Positions 7,814 to 15,390 of a stretch of 64,000 bases of DNA are shown here, piece after piece (position 1 is the stretch's first letter; the number at the start of each line of letters is the position of its first letter). The stretch spans positions 186,001 through 250,000 of the forward strand of contig JAXMDC010000004.1 in NCBI GenBank assembly GCA_046349035.1, written 5' to 3'. The DNA comes from JAXMDC01 sp046349035 (lineage in GTDB: Bacteria > Pseudomonadota > Alphaproteobacteria > Rhizobiales > Kaistiaceae). Both the position numbers and the translations under genes were made by a program. The notes under the pieces were generated by a model. It was not told where the DNA came from. It did not search any database and saw only the letters and a program-made list of their open reading frames with translations.

Positions 7814-9580
7814 ATGCGTAGCGGACTCGCGGCCACGAAGACGGGTGCCAGCGTTCTTATCCTGACGCTCCTTTCAAGCTCCGCGTTTTCGGCCGATGTC
7901 ACCCAGGAGCGACTGGAGAATTCTGACCGCGAACCGCAGAACTGGCTCACTGTCCATGGCAACTATGCGGCCCACAATTTTTCGCAGTTGAAGGAAATCA
8001 ACCGCAGCAACGTCAAGAACCTCCGCGTCGCATTCACCGTTCCGATCCCGAGCGCTCTCGTTGCCGTCACCAACGCCAATCTCGAGGGTCCCGTACTCGT
8101 TGATGAGGGCATCATCTACTACGTCGACTCCTGGGGCACGACATACAGAGTCGACGCCACGAGCGGCACTCGCGGCCGGATCATGTGGAGCACCGACCCG
8201 CTTATCGACAAGTCTGGATATTCGGCCAGCAATTTCTTCACCCGTGGCAACGCGCTTTGGAACGACCGCGTCTTCGACAATCTCTTCGATGGGCGCGTGG
8301 TCGCAATGAGCCAGCGCACGGGCGAGATTGTCTGGAACAAACAGATCGCCGGGCACGACACCACCTCGCCCAACTGGCAGGACACGGTAACCGAGGGGTT
8401 CACCGGCGCGCCGCTCGCCGCCGCCGGACAGATCCTCGTCGGACAGAGCAAAGGCGACTGGGGAACCCGCGGCTGGGTAGGGGCGATCGACGCCGAGACG
8501 GGAAACCAAAGCTGGCGAACTTATGTAATCCCGGCGCCGGGCGAGCCCGGCTTCGAAACCTGGAAGGACGACCACAACGCTTGGCGGACCGGCGGCGGGG
8601 CGGTCTATGTCACCGGCTCATACGATCCAGCCCTTAGGCTGACCTATTGGGGCGTCTCCAACCCGGTTCCGATTTTCGATCCGGAAACGCGTCCGGGCGA
8701 CAACCTCTTCACCGATAGCGTCCTCGCCCTCGACATCGATACCGGTAAGATCAAATGGTACTTCCAGTATACGCCCAACGACTCCTGGGATTTCGACGAG
8801 GTGGGCGTCCACTTTCTCTATGACGCTCCCGGGACCGGCGGCGGGGCCACCCGCAAGACCGTCGCCCACTTCGCCCGCAATGGCTTCTTCTACAACCTCG
8901 ACCGAACGACGGGCGCGTTCCTGAACGCCACGCAGTATGTGGACGGCATCAATTGGACCAAGGGCATAGATCAGCGCACGGGCAAGCCGATCGAATACGA
9001 TCGAACCAAGGATGTGCAGACTTATATTCCCGAAACACGGAACCTGCGCGACAACCCAAGCGCCACGATCTGCCCGTCCTTCACCGGCGGCGTACGCTGG
9101 CAACCGCCTTCCTATAACCCAACAACCGGGATCGCCTACGGGGTTGGCCTCGACGGCTGCGCCGAACGGAGAATCCAACCGGCTCCGCCTTCGACTACCG
9201 CGGGCAATGCAGTGACGTTCCAAGGCGGCTCGCTCGCCAACCGGGTTACCAGTGCGATCTTCGCCATTGACGCAAAGCGCGGCGCTACCGTTGCCAAGCT
9301 TCCGCTGCCCTATGACAACCTCGCCGGCGTCCTCGACACGGCGGGCGGCCTACTGTTCACTGGCCATGTCGACGGGTCGCTCATCGCCTATCGAGATGAC
9401 ACGCTCGAGGAGCTTTGGAGCTTCAACACCGGCATCCAGATCAAAGCCCCACCGGTCTCCTACCGCGTCAACGGGCGGCAATACATCGCTGTTCTCGCCG
9501 GCGGCGGCGGTTCTCCTGCCGGCTATGCCGAGCTTGCCACCCAAAAGCAGGGCGCGATGCTCTATGTGTTCTCGCTGTAG
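7814..9580 (+). CDS. Periplasmic PQQ-dependent dehydrogenase with a lanthanide-type acidic signature
   Basis: A 588-residue protein with a signal peptide (cleavage near FSADVT) and an eight-bladed PQQ propeller; W-type motifs include TGEIVW, AIDAETGNQSW, ALDIDTGKIKW and GGLLFTGHVDG. The probable catalytic Asp is D326 in NDSWDFD, and a second Asp (D328) stands two residues later. That extra Asp marks lanthanide-dependent XoxF/ExaF enzymes, where calcium MxaF enzymes have Ala. Other metal ligands appear to be N283 (WGVSNP) and D215 in place of the usual Glu. The vicinal Cys pair of methanol dehydrogenases is absent, as is a cytochrome domain. The start is the ATG at 7814 behind GAGGGTGGG. The alcohol or aldehyde substrate is unknown. 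Confidence 0.87.
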   Translation: MRSGLAATKTGASVLILTLLSSSAFSADVTQERLENSDREPQNWLTVHGNYAAHNFSQLKEINRSNVKNLRVAFTVPIPSALVAVTNANLEGPVLVDEGIIYYVDSWGTTYRVDATSGTRGRIMWSTDPLIDKSGYSASNFFTRGNALWNDRVFDNLFDGRVVAMSQRTGEIVWNKQIAGHDTTSPNWQDTVTEGFTGAPLAAAGQILVGQSKGDWGTRGWVGAIDAETGNQSWRTYVIPAPGEPGFETWKDDHNAWRTGGGAVYVTGSYDPALRLTYWGVSNPVPIFDPETRPGDNLFTDSVLALDIDTGKIKWYFQYTPNDSWDFDEVGVHFLYDAPGTGGGATRKTVAHFARNGFFYNLDRTTGAFLNATQYVDGINWTKGIDQRTGKPIEYDRTKDVQTYIPETRNLRDNPSATICPSFTGGVRWQPPSYNPTTGIAYGVGLDGCAERRIQPAPPSTTAGNAVTFQGGSLANRVTSAIFAIDAKRGATVAKLPLPYDNLAGVLDTAGGLLFTGHVDGSLIAYRDDTLEELWSFNTGIQIKAPPVSYRVNGRQYIAVLAGGGGSPAGYAELATQKQGAMLYVFSL

Positions 9581-9616
9581 CCAGCCATTCGACACCCGTA
9601 CCGGACGGAGGACCGG

Positions 9617-11083
9617 ATGAGTTTGCGCAGACCCCTGCTGGGAAGCGGGCTAGCACTCGTCGCCGCGCTCTTCGCCCTGCAGGCGCGATCGGCTGAGGTC
9701 GTTCCCTTCCCCCACATCCCATCCGTTTGGGACCTCGAACTCGGTCGCCATGCCCGCGAGCTTTCGACTGACTATTACGTAGCCTTCGCCTGCGGCACCA
9801 ATGGCGCGCCGGCTAGTCTGCCGTTGAAGGACTGGACGGAATTCGCCAAATGCCCGGCGCGTGGCGAGCCGCGCCTGCACGAAGTACAGTTCCGCTACGA
9901 CGATGAGGCCGAGTACCGGGCGCGGGCGCTCAACCAGCGCACCGTCGTATCGGCCATCGGCGGCACCAAAGTGAGCCAAGTCGCTGCGGTCCTCTCGGGT
10001 CTCTTCGACGACGACGGATTTCTGGCGGGCTTGCGCATCATTACCGACCCGCGCGGTGCCTCTCCGGATGAGCGCCTTGAGGGAATTGCACTGAGGACCG
10101 CCCTTCTCGGCCGCATCCCGGAAACGGCGTGGCAGTGCGAAAGCGAGCCCTTGACCGACGAGGAGAACCCCATCGGCAACGTAGCGATCAAGGAGCGGTG
10201 CATCGGTACCTACAATGGCACCAGCTTTCGCCTCCAGACCGACTTCTACCGCAAAGTCGGGGAATATGCCGTCGATCCGCGAACCGGCATGATCTCGCGC
10301 GGCCTATTCCGCGGCGACGTGCATTTTGAGATGCACCTGACCGACCCGATAGCCAACAAGGTTGAGAGGATTGCCGCGCTAAAGGCTTTACCCTCGCCGG
10401 CAGCCACGCAGGACGGCCTTCGCCAGAAGGTGTTGAACTGTCCGGGATGCGATCTGCGCGGTCTGAACTTGAAGCGCTTCGACCTCCGCCGTGCCAAGTT
10501 GGCTGGTGCTAACCTTGCCGGCGCCGACCTGCATGCCGCGCAGCTCGACAACGCCGACCTGACCGGCGCCGACCTCACCGGAGTGATTGCCAATCGCGCC
10601 AGCTTCCGGCTTGCCAACCTGACCGGCGCCAAACTGAGTGAAGCCCAGCTTTTCCTTGCCGCCCTCGATGGCGCCAATTTCACCGGCGCCGATTTGACTG
10701 GCGCGCATATCGCCGAGGCGACACTGACCAGTACGGTGTTGAACGGAGCCCAGTTGGTCGCCACCGATTTTAGCCGCGCGCGTATGGGCGGGGCTCGTCT
10801 TCGCGGTGCACAGATCGAGGGAACATGGTTCATCGGCGCCCAACTCGGCCGCGTGGACCTCTCCGCCGCAAAGCTCGTGTCGGTCGACCTCACAAACGCC
10901 GTGCTGACCGCGGCAAACCTTGAGCGTGCCACAATCACCCAGTGCGACCTCTTTGCCGCCAATCTCGCCCAGGCCAACCTCGACGGCGCAAACATCTCGG
11001 CCTCGCGGCTGACCGGAGCGCGCATGACCGACACCTCGCAGAACGGCACGATCTTCGCGAACGTTGTCGATGCGCCGCACTGA
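9617..11083 (+). CDS. Exported pentapeptide-repeat protein
   Basis: A 488-residue protein starting at an ATG behind GGAGGA. It has a signal peptide (ending ARSAEV). An N-terminal domain of about 240 residues that I do not recognise contains four or more cysteines (AFACG, KCPAR, WQCES, ERCIG). From about residue 275 to the end it consists of A(D/N)LxX pentapeptide repeats, such as ANLAGADLHAAQLDNADLTG, which fold as a right-handed quadrilateral beta-helix. The repeat region opens with LNCPGCDLRGLNL. It begins 36 bases after the PQQ dehydrogenase stop and is probably co-transcribed with it. It might be a partner or inhibitor of that enzyme, but this is only a guess from position. Confidence 0.82.
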   Translation: MSLRRPLLGSGLALVAALFALQARSAEVVPFPHIPSVWDLELGRHARELSTDYYVAFACGTNGAPASLPLKDWTEFAKCPARGEPRLHEVQFRYDDEAEYRARALNQRTVVSAIGGTKVSQVAAVLSGLFDDDGFLAGLRIITDPRGASPDERLEGIALRTALLGRIPETAWQCESEPLTDEENPIGNVAIKERCIGTYNGTSFRLQTDFYRKVGEYAVDPRTGMISRGLFRGDVHFEMHLTDPIANKVERIAALKALPSPAATQDGLRQKVLNCPGCDLRGLNLKRFDLRRAKLAGANLAGADLHAAQLDNADLTGADLTGVIANRASFRLANLTGAKLSEAQLFLAALDGANFTGADLTGAHIAEATLTSTVLNGAQLVATDFSRARMGGARLRGAQIEGTWFIGAQLGRVDLSAAKLVSVDLTNAVLTAANLERATITQCDLFAANLAQANLDGANISASRLTGARMTDTSQNGTIFANVVDAPH

Positions 11084-11168
11084 CTGCCGGCGAATTGCGT
11101 CGGGCATCTTGGCCTGATCTGCCCGATTTGGCAGATAGGCCGCGCCCAGCGAACAGCGAACCCTTGAC

Positions 11169-12848
11169 ATGAACAATCCCACCCGCGAGGAACCCGGTCG
11201 CGACTTCATTCGCGAGATCATCGCCGACGATTTGGCAAGCGGTCGTAGGCGTTCGGTCGCCACGCGCTTTCCACCCGAGCCCAATGGCTACCTTCACATC
11301 GGCCATGCCAAGTCGATCTGTCTCAACTTCGGCGTCGCCGAGGAGTTCGGCGGCACGTGCAACCTGCGCCTCGACGACACCAACCCGGTCAAGGAGGAGC
11401 AGGAATACATCGACGCGATCAAGGCCGACGTCCGCTGGCTGGGCTTTGATTGGAGTAACCGGCTCTTCTACGCCTCTGACTATTTCGAGCAGCTCTACGC
11501 CTGGGCCGAGCATTTGATCGGGGCCGGCAAGGCCTATGTCGACGACCAGTCCCAGGACGAGATCAGGGTGGCGCGCGGCACTCTCACCGAGGCTGGCCGC
11601 AACAGCCCCTTCCGCGATCGCTCCATCGCCGAGAACCTCGACCTTTTCCGCCGCATGCGCGCCGGCGAGTTCGCCAACGGTGCCCGGGTACTCCGCGCCA
11701 AGATCGACATGGCCTCCGGCAACATCAACCTCCGCGATCCGGTCCTCTACCGTATTCTCCACGCGGCTCATCCACGGACCGGGGACGCGTGGTGCATCTA
11801 CCCGAGCTACGATTTCGCGCACGGCCAGTCCGACGCGATCGAGGGCATCTCGCACTCGCTCTGCACTTTGGAGTTCGAGGACCACCGGCCGCTTTACGAA
11901 TGGTTCCTGGACAATCTGCCGGTTCCTTCGCGACCTCGCCAATACGAGTTCGCGCGGCTTAACCTCACCTACACCGTTCTTTCCAAGCGCACGCTGACCG
12001 AATTGGTGAAGAGCGAACGCGTAGCGGGCTGGGACGACCCGAGAATGCCGACCCTCGCCGGGCTGCGCCGCCGCGGTGTCCCACCCGCTGCGATTCGAGA
12101 ATTCGTCCGCCGGATCGGCGTCGCCAAAGCCAACAGCGTTGTCGACTCGGCGATGCTCGATGCCACCATCCGCGAATGCCTCAACAAGTCGGCACCGCGG
12201 CGCATGGCGGTCCTGCGCCCGCTTCGCGTCATAATCGAGAACTATCCCGAAGGCGGCCTCGAGGAACTCGACGCGGTCAACAATCCGGAGGATCCGGCCG
12301 CCGGCCGCCGCCGCGTCGTGTTCGGTCGGGAAATCTTCATCGAGCGCGAGGACTTCATGGAGGTCCCGCCAAAGAAGTACTTCCGCCTCTCTCCGGGCAA
12401 GGAAGTCCGGCTGCGCTACGCCTATTTCATCACCTGTCGCGAAGTCGTGAAGGATGCCGCAGGCGAGGTGGTTGCCGTCCGCTGCACTTACGATCCGGCG
12501 ACGCGCGGCGGCGATGCCCCCGACGGCCGCAAGGTCCAGGCCACACTCCACTGGGTCGCGGCGGAGAAGTCGGTATCGGCCGAAGTGCGCCTGTTCGCCC
12601 CCCTCTTCGGCCGGCCCGATCCAGGCGCCGATGGCAACGTGCTCGCCGACCTCAATCCGAACTCGTGCGAGGTTGTCGGCAATGCCATCCTTGAGGCAGC
12701 GCTAGCCGACCAGCCTCGCGGTGAGGCCGTCCAGTTCGAGCGTCTCGGCTATTTTTGCCTCGATCCCGACACCGCGCCGGGACGCCCGGTCTTCAACCGA
12801 ATTGTCGCTTTGAAGGACCTCTGGGCTCGCGTCCAGGCAGCCGGCTGA
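11169..12848 (+). CDS. glnS: Glutamine--tRNA ligase GlnS
   Basis: A 559-residue class I aminoacyl-tRNA synthetase that charges tRNA-Gln directly with glutamine. The ATP-binding motif HIGH is at residues 43-46 (PPEPNGYLHIGHAKS), the conserved NLRLDDTNPVKE follows, and the KMSKS equivalent is VLSKRTL at about residue 275. The C-terminal half is the beta-barrel anticodon-binding domain (GREIFIE, FRLSPGKEVRLRYA). The TNPVKEE and HSLCTLEFEDHRPLYEW segments mark GlnRS rather than GluRS. Many alphaproteobacteria lack GlnRS and use GatCAB transamidation instead, so the gene may have an origin by transfer in this lineage, although its base composition looks like its neighbours. Confidence 0.95.
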   Translation: MNNPTREEPGRDFIREIIADDLASGRRRSVATRFPPEPNGYLHIGHAKSICLNFGVAEEFGGTCNLRLDDTNPVKEEQEYIDAIKADVRWLGFDWSNRLFYASDYFEQLYAWAEHLIGAGKAYVDDQSQDEIRVARGTLTEAGRNSPFRDRSIAENLDLFRRMRAGEFANGARVLRAKIDMASGNINLRDPVLYRILHAAHPRTGDAWCIYPSYDFAHGQSDAIEGISHSLCTLEFEDHRPLYEWFLDNLPVPSRPRQYEFARLNLTYTVLSKRTLTELVKSERVAGWDDPRMPTLAGLRRRGVPPAAIREFVRRIGVAKANSVVDSAMLDATIRECLNKSAPRRMAVLRPLRVIIENYPEGGLEELDAVNNPEDPAAGRRRVVFGREIFIEREDFMEVPPKKYFRLSPGKEVRLRYAYFITCREVVKDAAGEVVAVRCTYDPATRGGDAPDGRKVQATLHWVAAEKSVSAEVRLFAPLFGRPDPGADGNVLADLNPNSCEVVGNAILEAALADQPRGEAVQFERLGYFCLDPDTAPGRPVFNRIVALKDLWARVQAAG

Positions 12849-12896
12849 GCGCACCTCTTCACCGGCGATAGCTTCGGCGGTCGATGAAAACGCACC

Positions 12897-13089
12897 GATG
12901 TCAGACAGCATGCCTTGAAACCTGCGTCCCGAGCCGCACGGGCAGAGGTCGTTGCGACCGAGCTTTTCCAAGAGCTCCTTGTCGCCGTGGACGATCCTGT
13001 CGCCACGCTTGACGTGCGTCTCGGAGTTAAAAGCCCCTCCGGCGCTTGCTCATCGGCTCTTTCGAGAAGTCCTCGTCTCTACGTGCCAT
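12897..13089 (-). pseudogene. Frameshifted SEC-C motif (zinc-binding) small protein gene
   Basis: An ATG at 13089 with GGAGG upstream opens a 20-codon frame (MARRDEDFSKEPMSKRRRGF) that stops at TAA 13027-13029. Dropping one T from the TTTT at the stop restores the frame into NSETHVKRGDRIVHG, then LLEKLGRNDLCPCGSG. Dropping one T from a second run (AGGTTTC) restores FKACC. Together these give a perfect SEC-C motif, CPC-x8-CC. So two single-base insertions, both in T runs, break an otherwise recognisable gene. It may be a true pseudogene or carry two assembly errors; the runs are short (4 and 3), which favours real mutation. The reconstructed frame has no early stop after CC and would overlap the end of glnS. 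The 319 bases between glnS and rnr hold nothing else I can see. Confidence 0.65.
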
Positions 13090-13167
13090 GGGTGCCTCCA
13101 TTTGCGACACCGGACGATCGCCCGGGGCGGCGGTTTAGAGGAACAAGCTTGCCGTGTCGAGCCCGGG

Positions 13168-15390
13168 CTAGCGGCGCTTCCCCCTGCCGGGGGCGACCCG
13201 CCGCTTCCGCGGAGGCCCGGTCCGGCGGCCCGACGCCCGCCTCTCGCCGAGCAGCTCGAAGCGAAGCGCTCCCGCGACGGGAGCCGCTTCGACGAGGCGC
13301 ACGTCGACGACGTCTCCGAGCTTGTGCACAACGCCACTCCGCGTACCGACAATCGCGTGGCGGCCAGGCTCGTGGCGGAAGCGTTCCTCGCCGAGCGTCG
13401 ACATCGGCACGAACCCGTCAGCTCCCGTCTCGTCGAGCTTGACGAAGAGGCCGGCGCGCGTGACCCCGCTGATCCGCCCGGCAAATTCCGCCCCGACGCG
13501 ATCGGCCAGCCAATGCGCGATCAGGCGATCCACGGTGTCGCGCTCGGCCTGCACCGCCCGTCGCTCTGCCTCGGAAATCTGCGCCGCGATCGCGGCAAAG
13601 TCGACCTCGCCTTCCGGCATCCCGCCAGCTCCCAATCGAAGAGCGGTTACAAGTGCCCTGTGAACGATCAGATCGGCATAGCGCCGGATCGGAGAAGTGA
13701 AGTGGGCATAGCGACGAAGGTTGAGGCCAAAGTGGCCGATGTTGAGTGGACTGTATTCGGCCTGGGCCTGAGTGCGCAGGACCACTTCGTGGATCATCGC
13801 GCCGTGCTCGGTCGGGCCTACGTCGGCGAGGAGTCGGTTGAAGTGACTGGGGCGCAGGTTTCCGCCTTTCGGAAAGCTGCGATCGAGCGAGGCGAGAAAG
13901 TCCCGCAGTGCCTCGAGTTTGGCGAGCGAGGGCGCGTCATGGATGCGGTAGATGAGGGAAGCGCGGGCCCCCTCCAGAGTCTCCGCCGCCGCGACATTCG
14001 CCTGGATCATGAACTCCTCGATCAGGCGATGCGCTTCCAAGCGCTGTGGGATAACGATGCGCTCGACACCGCCCTTAGCGTTGACGACAATCTTCCGCTC
14101 GGGGAGCTCGAGGGCGAGCGGCTGCCGCTCGTCGCGCCCGCGCGCCAGCGTTCCGTAAGCTGCCCAGAGCGCGGCGAGCGGCTCGGTGACCGAGCTGGCA
14201 GCCGCCGAGTCGCGGTTGTCGAACACCGCCTGTGCGTCTTCGTAGGATAGCCGCGCCGCCGAGCGCATCAGCACGCGGTGAAACCGATGGCCGGTCTTGC
14301 GGCCGTCCGCCGAGAACGTCATGCGCACCGCCAACGCTGGCCGGTCCTCACCGGCGCGAAGCGAGCAAAGGTCGTTGGAGATGCGTTCGGGCAGCATGGG
14401 TACGACACGGTCGGGGAAATAGACCGAGTTGCCGCGCTTGACTGCCTCCCGATCGAGCGCGCTACCGGGCCGGACGTACCAGGCGACGTCGGCAATTGCC
14501 ACCGTGACAATGTGGCCGCCGGGATTGGCCGGATCGGGAGCCGCATGCACGGCGTCGTCGTGGTCCTTGGCGTCATAGGGATCGATGGTCAGCAACGGCA
14601 GGTCGCGCCAATCCTCGCGCTGTTGCAGACCAACAGGCCGCGCCCGTTCCGCCTCCTCCAACACATCGGCTGGGAACACATGGGGAATACCATGGGCGTG
14701 GATGGCGATCAGGCTCACTGCCTTCTCGCTCGCCAGCGAGCCGATGACCTCCACCACCTCGGCACGTTCCCGCCCGTACCGCCCGCCAGTCGAGACGCTG
14801 AGCGACACCAAGTCGCCGTCCTTGGCACCGCCAAGGCGGGTGGGGTCGATCGCCAATTCCCGGTCCTTCCGATCGACCGGCTCGACGCGGGCACCGTCCG
14901 GTCCAACGCGCACCACCCCGAGCCGCGTTGCGGCCCGGCGAGCGAGCAACCTTACAATCCGCGCAGTGTACCCCTCGCCTGTCGCATCGCGCTCAAGATG
15001 CGCGAGCACTCGATCGCCCGGCCCCGGCGCTGGCAGATCATGCCGCCGCCGCGGCACTAGAACGACAATACGCGGCGCCTCCCCGTCCCATTCGGTCAGA
15101 GACGCAACCAACTCGCCGTCGCGGTCGCGTCCCGAAATCTCCAGGATGGCGGTCGGCGGCAGCACTCCCGCTTGTCGCACGCCCCGTGCTCGCTTTTCGA
15201 CAATCCCCTCGGCCGCCAATTCCTTGAGAAGCGCTTTCAGGGCAGCCCGTTCGGAACCGACAATGCCGAGCGCTTTGGCGAGGCTCCGCTTGTCGGCCGT
15301 ACCGCCATGCTCGGCGAGGTACGCCATCATCCGCGCCCGAAGCGGGATTTCCTCCCCGGTCTTCTTTCCCCCGCGCCTGCTACTCGCCAT
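13168..15390 (-). CDS. rnr: Ribonuclease R
   Basis: A 740-residue processive 3'-5' exoribonuclease. The order is an N-terminal helix-turn-helix-like region (RARMMAYLAEHGG), cold-shock OB domains, and the RNB catalytic domain with the magnesium-binding acidic cluster IDPYDAKDHDDA (residues 269-280) and RISNDLCSL. Then comes NIGHFGLNLRRYAHFTSPIRRYADL, a C-terminal S1 domain (FAGRISGVTRAGLFVKL) and a basic tail. The start is the ATG at 15390, which overlaps the last 11 bases of topA and suggests translational coupling. An open extension to 15573 is a shadow of topA's lysine-rich tail. Structured RNA decay and rRNA quality control are its known roles. Confidence 0.95.
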   Translation of the reverse strand: MASSRRGGKKTGEEIPLRARMMAYLAEHGGTADKRSLAKALGIVGSERAALKALLKELAAEGIVEKRARGVRQAGVLPPTAILEISGRDRDGELVASLTEWDGEAPRIVVLVPRRRHDLPAPGPGDRVLAHLERDATGEGYTARIVRLLARRAATRLGVVRVGPDGARVEPVDRKDRELAIDPTRLGGAKDGDLVSLSVSTGGRYGRERAEVVEVIGSLASEKAVSLIAIHAHGIPHVFPADVLEEAERARPVGLQQREDWRDLPLLTIDPYDAKDHDDAVHAAPDPANPGGHIVTVAIADVAWYVRPGSALDREAVKRGNSVYFPDRVVPMLPERISNDLCSLRAGEDRPALAVRMTFSADGRKTGHRFHRVLMRSAARLSYEDAQAVFDNRDSAAASSVTEPLAALWAAYGTLARGRDERQPLALELPERKIVVNAKGGVERIVIPQRLEAHRLIEEFMIQANVAAAETLEGARASLIYRIHDAPSLAKLEALRDFLASLDRSFPKGGNLRPSHFNRLLADVGPTEHGAMIHEVVLRTQAQAEYSPLNIGHFGLNLRRYAHFTSPIRRYADLIVHRALVTALRLGAGGMPEGEVDFAAIAAQISEAERRAVQAERDTVDRLIAHWLADRVGAEFAGRISGVTRAGLFVKLDETGADGFVPMSTLGEERFRHEPGRHAIVGTRSGVVHKLGDVVDVRLVEAAPVAGALRFELLGERRASGRRTGPPRKRRVAPGRGKRR

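Noticed and set aside
10388..11284. Minus-strand frame of 298 codons with G-A-G repeats opposite the pentapeptide gene
   Set aside because: The apparent repeats are the mirror image of the pentapeptide codons on the plus strand.
10935..12551. Long minus-strand open frame of 538 codons opposite glnS
   Set aside because: It is fully antisense to glnS, which has all family motifs. The translation has no recognisable domain and reflects high-GC antisense openness.
12952..14250. Plus-strand open frame of 432 codons opposite rnr
   Set aside because: Antisense to the catalytic and S1 domains of RNase R; no ribosome site and no domain.
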